Assembly (NCBI RefSeq): GCF_025399195.1
Contig: NW_026252176.1
Location: forward strand, 1 to 55,790
Origin: Umbelopsis ramanniana AG
Taxonomy: Eukaryota > Mucoromycota > Umbelopsidomycetes > Umbelopsidales > Umbelopsidaceae
DNA: 55,790 nucleotides
Reading direction: 5' to 3'
Below, piece after piece: positions 22,627 through 35,700 of the stretch (positions within the stretch are counted from its first letter, which is position 1; each line of letters begins with the position of its first letter). The notes beneath the pieces are model-generated. The model ran no database searches. It saw only the letters and a program-made list of their open reading frames with translations, and was not told the DNA's origin. The position numbers and the translations under genes are program-made.

Positions 22627-24010
22627 CTACATGGGAATTAAATCTTTATATAGATCGTATTCGGTACTCGCAGCCGCTTCTTTGGCGGTGGGAGCATCTA
22701 GCTGCATGAGAGCTTGACTTGTTTTGTTCGCAATAGAAGGATCCATTAGCCGCCAATTTGGTGACTCTTGCTGCTTGAGCCAGTTAAAATCTTCCATATG
22801 ATCATAATAATTTTTAGGCCGCTCAACGTGCTGGGAAAAGTGGGCGGGTTCCGGTTAGAGAAGCCTTTCTTGTAACGTAGCACACCTCCTCACCATGTCC
22901 GCTCTTACCTGTGAAGCGTTATCATTCGATAGCGCGGGTTGCGCATGATAAGGCCCTATCACTATATCTTGACTATCTTCCATGATAGGATGGCTACTCA
23001 CCGAAAGTAGCAATTTGACAGTAGTGGAATTATGCATACGAAACTGAGTGTAACATTTACCGGTGGGTGGTGGTTGAGTGTAAAAGTTATCCATATCGCT
23101 TTCAAAAAGTTTCTAACCTAACGTACCTGATGACAGTCAGCCAGAATGATCGATCGTTTACATCCGTAGATCAAGATAGATCCACTCACGCGACCAGCAA
23201 TGATCACGCATTCTTCGACATCTTTTATGTGGACAGCGGAAACGCCATGTTGCTTCTCATCAAGTCGGATGATACACCTCTTAGCATTAGAAATGGAAAC
23301 ATCCATCATACTGTGATCGCTATCTTGGGGGAAGGTAAGGAAGCTATCTTGAACATCGGTGTATTTGATGGTGTTTTGTACGATCGTATTGGACACTCTT
23401 GCGCTCGCAGCAGTATTCACTAGAAAAATCATCTGATTAGCGACTGTGAGCCTCATATTCATCGCACTTTGCTACGTGTATTGCTCTTTTTAGCACAAAT
23501 TACCATCTGCTGGTTTAGTTTGTTTGGTGTTTATAGCAGTTGCGGCTTTTTTACTCCGTGACTTGAAAGAAAACTTGGTCCTTGGCGTTAAATTGCTTCG
23601 TTGTACTGTAAGGTTGTCTTTTAGAGTTTTTAATGCCTATTTTGGATGACATTATGAATAAATGGACCAGTATTTCAGGGCAAGTGTTGTCCTACTGCAT
23701 TGAGCAGGGATAGCATGCTGACAGTTAAGTCGGCTTACCAAGGAAAACTGGCGCTGATCATATCCAGGTACAAATGCAGTAGAGTCTGTCAGTTTGCGTT
23801 CAAGAGAGTTTATTCGCGATAGCAAACTTTCAAAATGTTGATCTAGATGAGCCTTGTCAATCTCATTTGATCTAGACAATTGCTCTTGGATCGCTAGATG
23901 AAATGTCAAAACGGGAAACATGCCGACATCAATATGAAAGACTGAAACGAACCATCTTTCTCAATCTGAAATTCACTATAGAAATTCGCAGAAGCGGTCG
24001 TGCTATCCAT
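22627..24010 (-). CDS. Tubulin-folding cofactor C (TBCC domain)
   Basis: Six exons on the minus strand: 24010-23953, 23893-23739, 23636-23504, 23419-23127, 23043-22909 and 22830-22627, give 325 residues, close to human TBCC (346). An N-terminal helical region (F-Y-S-E-F near the start) is followed by a linker with the R-T-K-F-S-F-K-S-R-S-K-K signature and the beta-helical TBCC domain (C-I-I-R-L, G-S-I-L-I-Y-G-C, D-C-H-Q-F-R-M-H-N-S-T). The Arg of Q-F-R, about residue 215, matches the arginine finger that TBCC and RP2 use to stimulate GTP hydrolysis. The C-terminal E-D-F-N-W-L and S-P-N-W are also typical. The protein acts with cofactors D and E in alpha/beta-tubulin dimer assembly. Confidence 0.92.
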
Positions 24011-25048
24011 AAGAAAATCCCAAGTAAGAAATTGCACTGAAAATTCTCAAATCGACCACTTTTGCAAAGTCAGTCACGACATTGACATGGACGAAAACGC
24101 TGTATGAGTGCTACAGCCATAACTTTATCATCAAAGCACAATCGCTGAGGATGCCAGTTAAGCTTCATTTTATCTGCATCGCGCTCCCGACTTTTTGGGT
24201 AAATATAAGTCATAGGACAACACACAATGCAAAATTTGAAATGGGCCAGGCATGGCCTTGCACTGCCCTGCCTGCCCATGAGACCATTTACCAATAAAAT
24301 TGGTAAGGCATAGGCGCTCTGTCATAATAGGCTATTTTCATGGGTAATGCGGCACATTTGATATATTTTCAAAACCTTTATCTGTTTCCATCGAGACATG
24401 CACCTGCCGCGAAACGCCACATGAAACATGACGCTGCAATATCCCTCCGAGGTTTCAAAGAATTTTTCACTCACTGGCTTTCATCGACAATTCTGGTTGA
24501 TTGATGAAATGACTTTGTTCCAAGTTGGAGTAAATTCAATAACGGTAATAGAATAACGTGGAACAAATGTCTGTTACGAGACGTATCTATTGGCTATTGT
24601 TCCTTCTTTAGATGAGCGCATGCGGAATTACTTCTCCAAATGGATTTGGGATGAACAATGAACAATCAAGCGATTTTCTTTCAACATAGCTATGCCTTTC
24701 TTTTTCAACGCCGTAGTTTCAGTCGGTATACAAGAATGAGAGTTTGTCAAACGTTGGCCTTTAACCTTATGAGGCCAGGCCCAACAATCTTTAAAACGAG
24801 ATCAAGTATCGGATCGTTCGGAAAATCGGATTCAGTTGGCTTAGCCATTCCCATCAGTCGATAAGATATCATATGAGGTCCAAATCTTTTTATTTACAAA
24901 ATAAAATTCGAGTACTTGTTACATGAATGAGAGATCTACAGCAATGACTGCAACTTTTTTGAGTACGGAGATGATGAATGCGTTGGGGTGGGGGGCTGGC
25001 AAATGACATTATTAAGCCATCCGTTATTAAGAAAATGAAAGAAGAGTA
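24011..25048. other. Intergenic: TBCC promoter and 3' end of an orphan gene
   Basis: About 1 kb of AT-rich DNA without a supported gene. A palindrome with opposed CCAAT boxes is listed separately. Confidence 0.55.
24288..24306. promoter_or_regulatory. Palindrome with two opposed CCAAT boxes
   Basis: TTACCAAT, a 3-base AAA spacer, then ATTGGTAA: perfect 8-base arms, each holding a CCAAT box, about 280 bases upstream of the TBCC start. CCAAT is bound by the HAP/NF-Y complex in fungi. Use in vivo is inference. Confidence 0.35.
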
Positions 25049-26001
25049 TTATAATCCTAGCGTGTGCTCCATACGTGCACGGTCTATGTCAGCGTCCAAT
25101 TCTGGTCTGCTACCACTGTCGAGAAAGTTGCGTTTGACGAATTCTTCGCGATTTGAATTAGTAGGCTTGTCATCGGCTAGACAATGGAAAAGGAATTGAT
25201 TTTCTCAGTCAACAAAAGGGTATGATGGAACTATGTTGTGGCATAATGATCTATACCTACTCCGAGATACTCTATCGAGCAGTAAGCCCAACTGCTCCCA
25301 TACTTGCGGTCTTTGAGATTGAATGAGTTCGTAAATGCGTGCAATAATTTGTGGCCATAATGAGCCCTCCATGGCACAATCTTCCAGCAATTCAACAAAT
25401 CGCTGATATACAACTTCATCTTGTATGATATTGTGCGCTTCTACGAGCTGTGGATAGTTCAAAGCTGATGATAAGGAGATTATTATTATGGTGTGATTGA
25501 TGGAGTTTACAATGGTTGTGACTGACACCTACCGATACTATTTTCGCACCGTTTGCTATCAAGTATAGAATTCACTTCATCTTGTAGAGCCGGTGGTTCC
25601 AGGCTTTCGACAAATGCATTGACGCTGGCTGTAACTTCCTGAGGTGTTGCATACGGGTCTCCGATGCGCATGGCTTCTATAAAGTCTGCTATCAGATAAT
25701 CTTCCTTGAGGACGGAGGCAACCTTTTCCAGAAGATTATATCCATCAGCTATCCTCTTTATCATAGAATGAAATGTAGGTTTCGCCATGGCCGTTGTTGA
25801 AATATCTTTGAGTTCGGCTATCAGTGGATGGGGTATTTCATGTGCTATTGACACAGTGAACTGTGAGGGTGCTTGCTTGTCGGGAATAAAGTCACTTGAA
25901 GACAGTTCCGCTAGCAGAATGTCAAAGTCTGCCTCGCTGATGGAGCTTTGAATTTGCTGTAGAAAGTCAAAAATATGCAGCGCAGAATGCATGTGCAACA
26001 T
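25049..26001 (-). CDS. Protein of unknown function, probably all-helical
   Basis: Three exons on the minus strand: 26001-25533, 25464-25261 and 25176-25049, keep phase and give 266 residues. The reading frame stays open across both introns, which have good GT..AG borders, so I consider the gene real. I do not recognise the family. The sequence is acidic and predicted largely helical, with leucine-rich segments such as L-L-A-E-L-S-S-S-D-F, F-V-E-L-L-E-D-C-A-M-E-G and W-E-Q-L-G-L-L-L-D-R-V, and a charged C-terminal tail (R-R-N-F-L-D-S-G-S-R-like, ending H-T-L-G-L). There is no signal peptide or membrane segment. It might be an armadillo- or HEAT-like helical protein, but this is only an impression. 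Confidence 0.65.
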
Positions 26002-27813
26002 GTCGTTTTGCGCTGGGTCCAGTCAAAGGTCTAGAAGCTAGCTTTTTCGAAAATCCCAAAAAAAAATCACAGTCCAAAGATTAAAGACTGTGGCATCGTG
26101 TCACGTGTACTATCAGCCACACCCCTAATTAGGAAATTTGGTTTCTCCATTAGCGCTGTTTAAAATAGACGAAGACCCAAAAAAAAAAAAAAACATTGAA
26201 GGGTCCACAGCTGCTGTTGTTTTGCTATGGCCTGCAACTTGGGAAAACACCACCGAAAAAAAACAAGAAACGAAGGAAAAGGTAGGTTGTGCTTAAAATA
26301 ATTAGAAGTTTGATGGAGTACTCAAGTTGGTATTCCCCTTTTTGACAGACAGTGGAACCACCTTTTTGCTTTTTGTCCTTGGCTCTGAGTAAACCCAAGC
26401 AAAAATCGGTTTGAGTTCACAAATGCTTATTCTCAGTCAACTGCTTTATCCTGTTTTTCCATCACGTCGTATGAAGAGCTCACCTGTTTGTGTGGCGAAG
26501 GCGCGCGCATGAGACCTAAATGGTCTTTCAGTTTACTTGGTAATGTATGACAAACTGGCGGAGCGATCTTCAAGATGGAGTCTTTTTTTGAGGAGCGGCC
26601 CATGGAATGGCCCTCACTCTCCTGGTATCAATAATAACTGTTGTACTCTCCATGGTTGAACAACGCACCCATATTTTTTGGTTCCTATAATACTAATTCT
26701 ATGCCATCTCCCTTATCTCTTGTCTACATCTATTGCACCAGGTGTATGTGTATTTTTGGTCATTTCCCAGGTGAAGGCGCTGCCGACCTCCTTAAAGGGA
26801 CAGCGACTGCAGGTAGCTGCCGTTCAAGTGTATATTTCGGTTATTTCGTCAACCGAGTGGGAACTCTTGATGCCGTAAGCCGGCCAATGAACTTAAAAAC
26901 AGCGTTCCCAATGCCGAGTGCATTCGAACCATGATCGCGTGTAAGATTTAACAGTGGTGGTATTATTCAAGTGAAAAAAGTGATCCAGGCACTCGGAAGA
27001 TCCCAAACGTTAATTTTGTTTGAGCCATTTCCAGTGCGTTCCGTATCACAACCAGCAAACCCACCACCATCTCTGTCCTTGTTTATTTCGACCATAGGTA
27101 ATGCGGGGGCCAATCCGCTTAAAACTTTACTGACTACGGGTAAAAATAGTTTTCAATACTTTTATCTTGATGAGATGTCCACCCGCTTGCCTTTAAGTCT
27201 TACAAATTATGCATGTTTTATAAGTCAATGGGCCGCCGATTAAATGTCAGCATCCCTTGATGCAGTGGCCGATCCCTATCTAATCCTCTCCTTGTCTTGA
27301 TATTATTTAGAAAAAAATGCGATCGCCAGCCGTATACTACTGATAAAAAAAATGTCAAGTTTCTATGGTGCGCACAAAACACTCCACATTGTATACACGT
27401 TTTATACCAATGGATGACAATTTTCTAGCATCGCGATCTTGTTACTGATAGGAATAAAGTTGATGCACAGCGTTTCTAAGTGGGGTCAGTGACATTAGCA
27501 GTGACAGGACATAATTGGTAACACGATTGCTTTGCGCATCTCTTTATTCACTTTTTCGTGTATTGCCCAAATCACCCATTGTGAGCTGCGAAATCTATTT
27601 CCCTTGTAATAAACATGCTGTATGTTGATAAGGTAAGTGAGTCCTGCAACCAAAGTAACTCTCAGAGCATGGGCTACTGTTAAATTTTTTATAACAGCCT
27701 ACACCTCTGATTCCGTAGTCGGTCATTGGGGAAAATTTTTGGCTTGGAAAATTTTTGGCTGGAAAAATCCATCCCATTCTTCTTTCCACCCTTCGATACG
27801 ATAGCAACTCACC
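26002..27813. other. 1.8-kb divergent spacer before Ctk3
   Basis: The spacer between the divergent orphan gene and Ctk3 holds A-runs (about 26179-26193) and short open frames (for example 26641-26934) without family resemblance. I see no gene, tRNA or repeat. A non-coding transcript cannot be excluded. Confidence 0.5.
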
Positions 27814-29432
27814 ATGTCCGATGACTATGATCCATTTGAATGTCGCTTGGAGTTCACCTCCCTTTTACAAAAGCTTAACGCATCACAACAATCGATTCAA
27901 AAGGTAGCCAACTATGCTATGCGAAACAAACGACTTTCCGAAGATCTGTACAGTTGTGTGTTGGAATCATTGGAACAGGTTAGTTTGGATCCCACTTGAT
28001 TTGATGCACACACTTGTCACACTCCCCCCTCCTACCATTCCCATTGTGAGAAGTACCCGGCAATATAGCCATATCTGATGAGGCTACAAAAGCATGAGCT
28101 ACTTTCTGGCACTTGCGCAGTGAGGAATGGAAGGCTCCTATCACGGGAGAGGGTATGGGCATGACATAATCTCCCTCTCGCATTCTCATGTCCCAACAAT
28201 AAACCAATATTGAATATGATTTTTCTTTTATTCTCTCGCAATAATAACTTCAACCCTTGTGTATATTTCCACACATGACAACCCCAACCTTACATATACA
28301 ATTGGAGAATTGCTGACCATTCTCATTCGCTCTACTGCCATTTTCTAGGCGTCAATGAACGCACGTCTCAACATACTTTACGTGCTTGACTCGCTCTGCC
28401 AGGCGAGTCTCAAGTCTGGCTTCAAAGGCTATGTTGATCTAGTGCGACAAGACCTTGATAAGGTGATTGCCTCGGTTGTTCCCAATGACGCGAGGGGAAT
28501 GGTAAATGCCGCCAGCACAAGAAAGGTTTGAAAACGATATTCTCATTTCTATCCACCAACAACTGCTCCTCATCATTATTTTCATTCTTAGATATTAAAC
28601 ACATGGAAACTGAAAGGTCTTTTTGATAAGGCAAGCCTTGAAAGCATTGAAAGCCGTCTGCCAAAGTCAGAAGTCAGGTCAGTCAGTCGCTACATTCGAT
28701 CTTATGCCCTCATGTATGCATTGTGTTGAATTATCTATCTTTATATAGGATACCGGATCACGCAAAACAGACATTCTCTAAAAATGATATATTGAAGCGT
28801 ATGGAAGAGGATCGAGAACGTGTAAGTCATCTGCCTGTCAGCCAATCATTGATGAAAAGACATTACTAATAGGAAAAAAATAGCATAAGCGCCTGCGTGA
28901 GGATATCTGGATAAGATCAGCAGAGGAATCGGAAGATGCGCAATTTGATCAGCTCTGGGAGTCAACTGAGCCACTTGAACTGGAGTTTGATTACAAAGAG
29001 ATGGCTAAGGAAAATCACCGGCGATGGCCCAACTATCCTTGGAAGGCGGTGTTCGACGATGTTGAACTTGCTGCTGATGTGCCTTGGTACGACCCTATGT
29101 GGCAGCGACCTACGGTCAAAGGCTTGGACCGAGAACCGCCCATCGCTCAGTATAATCCTAACAGCCTATACGCTTTGCATTTGCGGCAGGGTCAAGCACA
29201 GGTAAACGCCTCTGTGCCTACTCTTCTGGAAGACACGGAATCTGTTGATGAAGATATGGAAATGGCTATGTCTAGCCCTGAAGCCGATCCAACATCCACT
29301 ATCATCGAACAAAGGACAATGACCTATGCAACTGTCACAAAGACAAGAGAATTAGAATTGGATACCGATGATCATCCCTCCAAACGCACAAAATACGATT
29401 CACAACCGGCCAATGTCAAATTGGCCAACTGA
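27814..29432 (+). CDS. CTK3: CTD kinase I gamma subunit (Ctk3), CID domain
   Basis: Five exons: 27814-27978, 28349-28525, 28592-28677, 28749-28821 and 28884-29432, give 349 residues. The N-terminus D-P-F-E-C-R-L-E-F-T-S-L-L-Q-K-L-N-A-S-Q and A-N-Y-A-M-R-N are the Ctk3 family signature, within a CID (CTD-interaction) fold of about residues 1-145 (L-Y-V-L-D-S-L-C, then I-L-N-T-W-K-L-K-G-L-F). The C-terminal half has a charged helical part and an acidic, low-complexity end with a basic K-R-T-K patch. Ctk3 joins the Ctk1 kinase and Ctk2 cyclin to phosphorylate Ser2 of the RNA polymerase II CTD. The first intron is long (370 nt) compared with the rest. Confidence 0.92.
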
Positions 29433-29711
29433 TAACCAACCATCGATAAATTTGCTTCAATGAATGATTCGATCCCCATTTTTCTATTCCATTGGAAACG
29501 TTTTCTTTTTCCCTCCTCCTTCTTTCAAATCGCTGTAAAAACCTTTTCATACAATTATATATATACACATATGTTGCAATTTCGTTCATATCAGACATTT
29601 CGGATACAGACTCGATAGTTGCGTGGAATGAGATCATTTTACTTTTTCGTGAAATGCTATGAAATGCTATGTACAGTCTATATTATCTGTTTTTTGATAT
29701 GTGTAATCTCT

Positions 29712-32700
29712 CTATTCGGCTCCTCCACGTCTCTTTTTGATTCCGAAGCGAGCCTTGTTGTTTGCGAAATCCGCAGTCTTTCGCTTTCTGGCATTTCTCT
29801 TCATCTCATTTCTTTTCACTTTCATGCGTGCAGCGGCTACAGGGTCAGAAACAGCCTAAAAAACCAATGTGTAAGTTTTCTATACTGGATGATCATAACG
29901 AACGGCTCTGTTTATGCGTACCTGGTAAGCTCTGTTAGCTTTGCGTTGGCTGCGTACTTCTTGAACTCTTTGTCGCACTTTATTGTAGGCGTAAAAGTAC
30001 TCGGTTGTGCCAACCTTCTTTTGCACCAAACTGAGAACTTCATTAGCAAGTTGCTTGAGTTCATCTAAATGAGAAATGGCCATGCAGCTTTCGTTAATTA
30101 CCGGTATACTTCCACGGACGTTTATGGTCGCTAAAATAAATATCACTTACCAAAATCGGTTCCCTTGGTATCTTCGTCTTCAGCAGTTCGATAAAGTGGC
30201 GAGACAATTGATATTAAGAACGGAGTGATCTCCCCTGCTTTCAAAACGGACATCATGGCAGCAAACCATTTGAATACACATGTACGCTATATGGAAATCA
30301 AGTCATTAGTAACTGAGATATAACGACGATATAAATGACAAATAAATCATCATGTAACTTACGAGGAGAATGTTCTTTTGACCACGAATCGCAGCACCAC
30401 GAGCAAGGAAGGATTCCTTATTGAACAGCCATGCTAAAGAGGGCTTGGCTGCCTTGAATTTGTTGGCCTCGATCATCTTTTCGTCTTCATCGCGTTCAGT
30501 AGCACCTCCTGTTGCCTCTACTCCATTGATACCGGCATCTTCGTCTGCATCGGCTTCTTCAATATCCTCAGCGTCATTGGTTTGAGCAATTTCTTCTGAC
30601 GCGTCAGGCACATCCTCCGAAGTGGGAATAAGGTAGAAGCACTTTCCAATGTAGAAGAGATTCTTGACGATTTGGGTTCCCAGATCTTCAGTAAGCAACT
30701 TACTCTTTAATTGTAAAGTAAAGCGAGAAGCTAACAATCGCAGCTTTGAGCGGGTCAAATATGAGATGGTAGTCTTGCCGTCAATCAATTGGCGAGTTTC
30801 GGGATTAATATTAGCAAAGTAAAGACCGTACAATCTTGTACAAGCTATGCGGATCCATGTGTGAGGATGAAGGATATGATCTTCGATGACATTCCAGATA
30901 GGTACTGATTCAGAGTAGATGATAGCAGGGAATTGCTTGATAATTTTGGTATAGGTATTGAGAGCATAATAGCCAACCTCCCACTCCAGATCAAGTGCCA
31001 TTTCATCTTCATCATCGTCTTCCGAGTCGTGATACTTGTGAGTCAAATCCTTGCTCAGTTGAAGCATCTCGTTTAGACGTTCAAGCAATTGTGGGATTCG
31101 ATTCTTGAACCCATCACCAAATGCTTCGACGGCAAGACCATAAACTTGACAAGCAGCACGTTGAAGATTGCGTTGACTGTAATCGGCGAGCCACTTTTCG
31201 AGCAGCTTGTAGACGTTTGAGATACGTTGTTGGTCCATGCGGACAAGTAGAACCTTGATCAATGTACCAGCCATTTCTCTGCATTTCGCTGATTCGTCAT
31301 TTACCAAACGTAATACCAAAGCGACAAAGAACATCTCGGCGTATTCCATAAGGATATCATCACCAAATTTGTTGAAAATTACATGAAGCATTTCCATGAC
31401 CGATTCACGACCACTCTCGTGAGCGTAATCCAGATTTTTGACTAGGAAGCCCATTTGCTGTCGAAGCTTGCCTCTGCCTTGTGGATATTCCATCAAAAAC
31501 TGATAAAGAACACCTCGGCACAAATCTCTAGCTTCTCTTCCTTGACTGGTAACCATGATCTCCGCAACATTCTCCATCAAATCATATACTTCTGGAGCCA
31601 TGAACTTGCGCGAGATGATGGCACGAATGAGAGCAAAGGTGGTAGTTTGCTTTTCAGGTTCCTCCAAATCCGGTCGAATCAAGTTGATAATGTAAGTGAG
31701 TTGGTGTTCTGTCAATGACGACTCGGAACGGTCTCTGATACACACAGTAAGGAGCTTGAAGCTCGTCTGAATAAGATTAGAGTTCGTGTTGCCAGAGCTC
31801 TTGATGATGACAAACATTTGCTTGACTAAGACCGGGACAGATTCAGGAATAGATGGAAGAGGCCACTTGCAGAGAACGTTCAAAACCTTGCAGGCTGTTA
31901 TCACAATGGTAGTTTGGGTTGAGTACAAACAATTGCCTACAACGTTGACAAATGGATCGAGCATTTGCAAGTGTTCGTGAGACTTGGTATCGAATCGGTT
32001 ACGCTTCAGTGCAGTGAGCAGGATTGACAAACCAAAGTAAACGAAACGGAATGCGTTGGTGCGGTAATGATCAACCGGTTCGCTGAAGTCTCGCTTATTT
32101 TGCACTTCGAAATTCTTCTCCATTTGGGACTTGGCAGCTTTCTTCTTGGTCTTGCCGTCGCTGAAACCAGCGTTTTGTGAAATCAAACGGTGAGAGAAAA
32201 TCAATATTTCCTTGGCATCGAACTGAGCACTACGATTCAAACCAAGAGAAATTCGACTGAGAGTCTCATCAATCTTTCGGGTAGCTGTAAGACTTTCGGT
32301 ATTACTCATAATCTCACGAAGAGGAATGAGCATGACAGACAGGTTCTTAAACTCTGTGATTTGAGCCATGAGTTCAAAAGAGCTGAAACTGCGGTTGGTC
32401 TTTGCTTCCTTGATTTTGCCAGTGATTTCGTCCGTTTCTTTCTCTTCGCCAGTTTGACCAAAGATGTCATTAACAAGGATACCAACAACTTGTCGCAAGC
32501 AAAAGTCCAAATCGCCAACATTAAGCTTGGGGATCATATCTGACAACAACGAGTTGAGAGTGAAACCGAGAACGTGAAGCTGGTAACCTCGTTGCAAAAC
32601 GGCTTGCATTTCCTTCAAGATGAAAGGGAAGTAGGAAGGTCCAAGGAAATTGTTGATCTTGATCAAAGTATCACGGGTGGAATCACGAGCATCTTGTTGA

Positions 32701-35700
32701 CGACTCTTCAAGATTTGACAGACCGAAGTGAGCAATCCTGGTAAATTGACTCTCATGGAACTCTCTGGTAGAGCCTTGAGAACCTTGGTCATACCCAAAG
32801 CAACTGGCACACGCAGAGTGGCGCTAGTTTCATCTTTGTTGGTCAAATACCGGTGAAGTTCAGGAAGGAGCTTGGTCACCACGGTGTCGTGAATACGTTC
32901 AGCTAAATCTTTTTGCTCAACGGGCTTTTCTTCCTCGACTTCTTCCTCTTCATCAGCTTCTGGGATAGGACCTGTTGCAGACGGCTCCTCCATATACTCG
33001 ATAATGATCTTCTTGCGCTTCATAATATTTTGGACAGATTCCTCTGACAATTGTACTTGAGTGAGATCGAAATGGAAGGAGTCTAAAATACTTGTTACCA
33101 AACGAACAAGGACCTTTTCCAGGTCAGTCTTCTTGGGTATCATCTTGAGATATTGCTTCAACAGTCGGTAGTAGCTGTTCCAAGGAAGCTGGCCAGCCAG
33201 AACACCGAATGTCATAATACTCTGATTGATAATATTGTGATCCGTAACTTGATCGCTTTCGAAAATGAAGTGCGTCAGGATTGGAACGAAAATATTGTTG
33301 ATACTGCTGGGCTTGACATTGCCAGCTGCAGCAGCTTCAGACAGACGACCGAGTGATCTGAGACGACGATGGATTTGCATGTGGTAAATGTTGTTGAAAA
33401 AGTTGGCTTCTTCATCTCCAGCAGCTTGCAAGCAGACAAGATCAGCAAAATGAGGCAGCTCAGGGAAGACCTTGACAGCATGATCCAATACAGTGATAAA
33501 TTCGACTCGAACCAATTCAATGGACGATGCCAAGCCCTTCTTAATACCAGGATACACTATGTGACTGATGAGATTGACCATCTCTTCCTTTTCGTTTTCG
33601 TGCTCAGGGCTAGCGGTATTGTCGATAAACTTCATGACAGCCAAAGAAGAAGTTCCACGAATGGCCATTTCTTCAGGATCGTGCATGTTGAACAAACACT
33701 GATGGAGAAGAGGGAGCCATTGCTTGGGCGAAAATGTTGGATTAAGCTCTTGATTGATCTTGGCAAAGGCATCTAGGCGACGATCGAAATCGGGTTCGTC
33801 GATGCGTCGATCAGAAAATGCGTTCAATTCCTCAAGCAAGTAAGCAATCTGGCTCAATGAATCATCCACTGCAGCAAATTGCTTGAAAACTTGAATCAAC
33901 AGCAATCTGACTTGTCGACCTTGAAGAGCGGACAACATCATAGATACGTAGCTATAATAGCGCTTGAACAAATCTGATCCAGCCTTGAAGTCAGGAATGA
34001 TGGGAAGGAATCTGGCCCAGATCTCCAAAATGTTCGCTTTTGTCTTCTCTGGCACCACTCTAGGGTTCTTTTTCAGACATGGCAACAGAAGGTCAACAAT
34101 GGTTGTAGCCTGTCGTCCATTATCAACATAGGAAGAGATTCTTGATACGATGGCGATTTCACGGACAGAGAACTTTTCTTTTCCAAACTTGGCATCATTT
34201 CTGGATTGCATAAGTGAGTGTTCCAGGTTGGTAAGCAAAATATCAACGTTCGACACAATCAAGGTTGCAGTGAGAGTCTTGGACTCGGCCTTGTCTACAT
34301 CCATATCCGATTGGCAGTTATCCAAGATGTTCTCAATAATATCCAACACCATGACATGAACACGTTCCCGTAGTTTCTTTGCCGATAGGATGCTGAATAC
34401 TTGAGGAAGAAGGATAGGATCGTAATCAGAAAGATACAGCATATACTCCCGTCGCGATGACCAGGCATAGAAAAGCTCGAGTAGGGATGATGGCGCTTGT
34501 GTGTTTTCAAGAGCGAACTTTGGTAGACGCGCAGAAATGAAGGATGAAAACATGGAAGGAAGGTATTTGGTAAAATCAAATGATCCACTCAAGTTGAACA
34601 TGGTGACAAGACGTTTGATTCCCAACAGGCGAACCTCTCTTGAGTTACGGCTTTGGCTTTGAGAGTCCTCCGGCTTAAATCCAGCTTCTTCAACGTCATC
34701 TTCGTCTTGCACTTCCTCTTCCGGAACCTCCTCTTGCTCGTCAACTTCCATTTCACTTGATTCTGCTGCTGACACAACAGCCTTGTTGCTGGCAGAGTGA
34801 ATGAGATAAAGAGTAACCTTGATAATCTCATGCAAACTTGGTAGAATATTTGAGCTCAATTGCGTCAAAACATCATTCAGAATGTTGAGGAATCCCAATT
34901 GCTTTCTATAAGGAACGAAAGTGGTCACATCGGTGCTCGTGATGATATCAAACTCTGCACCCGCCTGGGTAGAGTCAGGTAATTCCAGCAGCGGCTTGAA
35001 AGGGTCCAACATGAGATGAATGAAAAATCGAACTTCATCCTCTTCACAACATGCCACAGCTCCTAGAACAGCTTTACGGCGGTTACCCATATTGCCTTTA
35101 GCAGCACTTTTTCCTTTACGCTGGACCATTCTTCCGTACAAGACTCGCATCACAACTGGCATCAGCTCCTTTCGATGAGCAGGATCTACTGTATTTTGCT
35201 CATGGTTGATCATGAAGGTTGAGAGTTCATCGCGGAATCGAGTCTCATCCACAAGATTATTGAGGTTATCCGCATAAGGGGATATCGCAGGGCTCTTCCA
35301 AGTGTAAAGACATTTTAACGATGCGGCTTGGAGCTTTGGATCACCCTTTGTCAGCAAGCGTAGGAAAACGTCACGGAGTTCGTCACTCTTGTACATGGAC
35401 TTTGAAGACTTGAAAGATGCAAAGATTTGAAGCCATTGAATCATCTTTTGTTTCGAAGTTCTTGCACTGCGTTCTAAAACCTCAACATCTTGAGACCAGT
35501 CTACATCCATACGAGCTGCCTTGCTTTCCTCCTGCTCTTCGTCAAAGTCACCTTCAAATGCTGTGTAGTACTCGGTTTCCAAGAACTTGAGGAACACTGG
35601 AATGATAGTTTTGTTGTGTTGCTCAGTAACCGTAGGAATCTTTGCAAATGTCTTGAGGATCAAGGTATAGTAGTTCCAATAATCCATCCTGTCATTGGCC

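Noticed and set aside
22740-22790. Possible frameshift in the last TBCC exon
   Set aside because: On careful re-reading of the reverse complement, the frame S-P-N-W-R-L continues without a break.
26641-26934. 97-codon plus-strand frame in the 1.8-kb spacer before Ctk3
   Set aside because: No homology or splice context; treated as chance.
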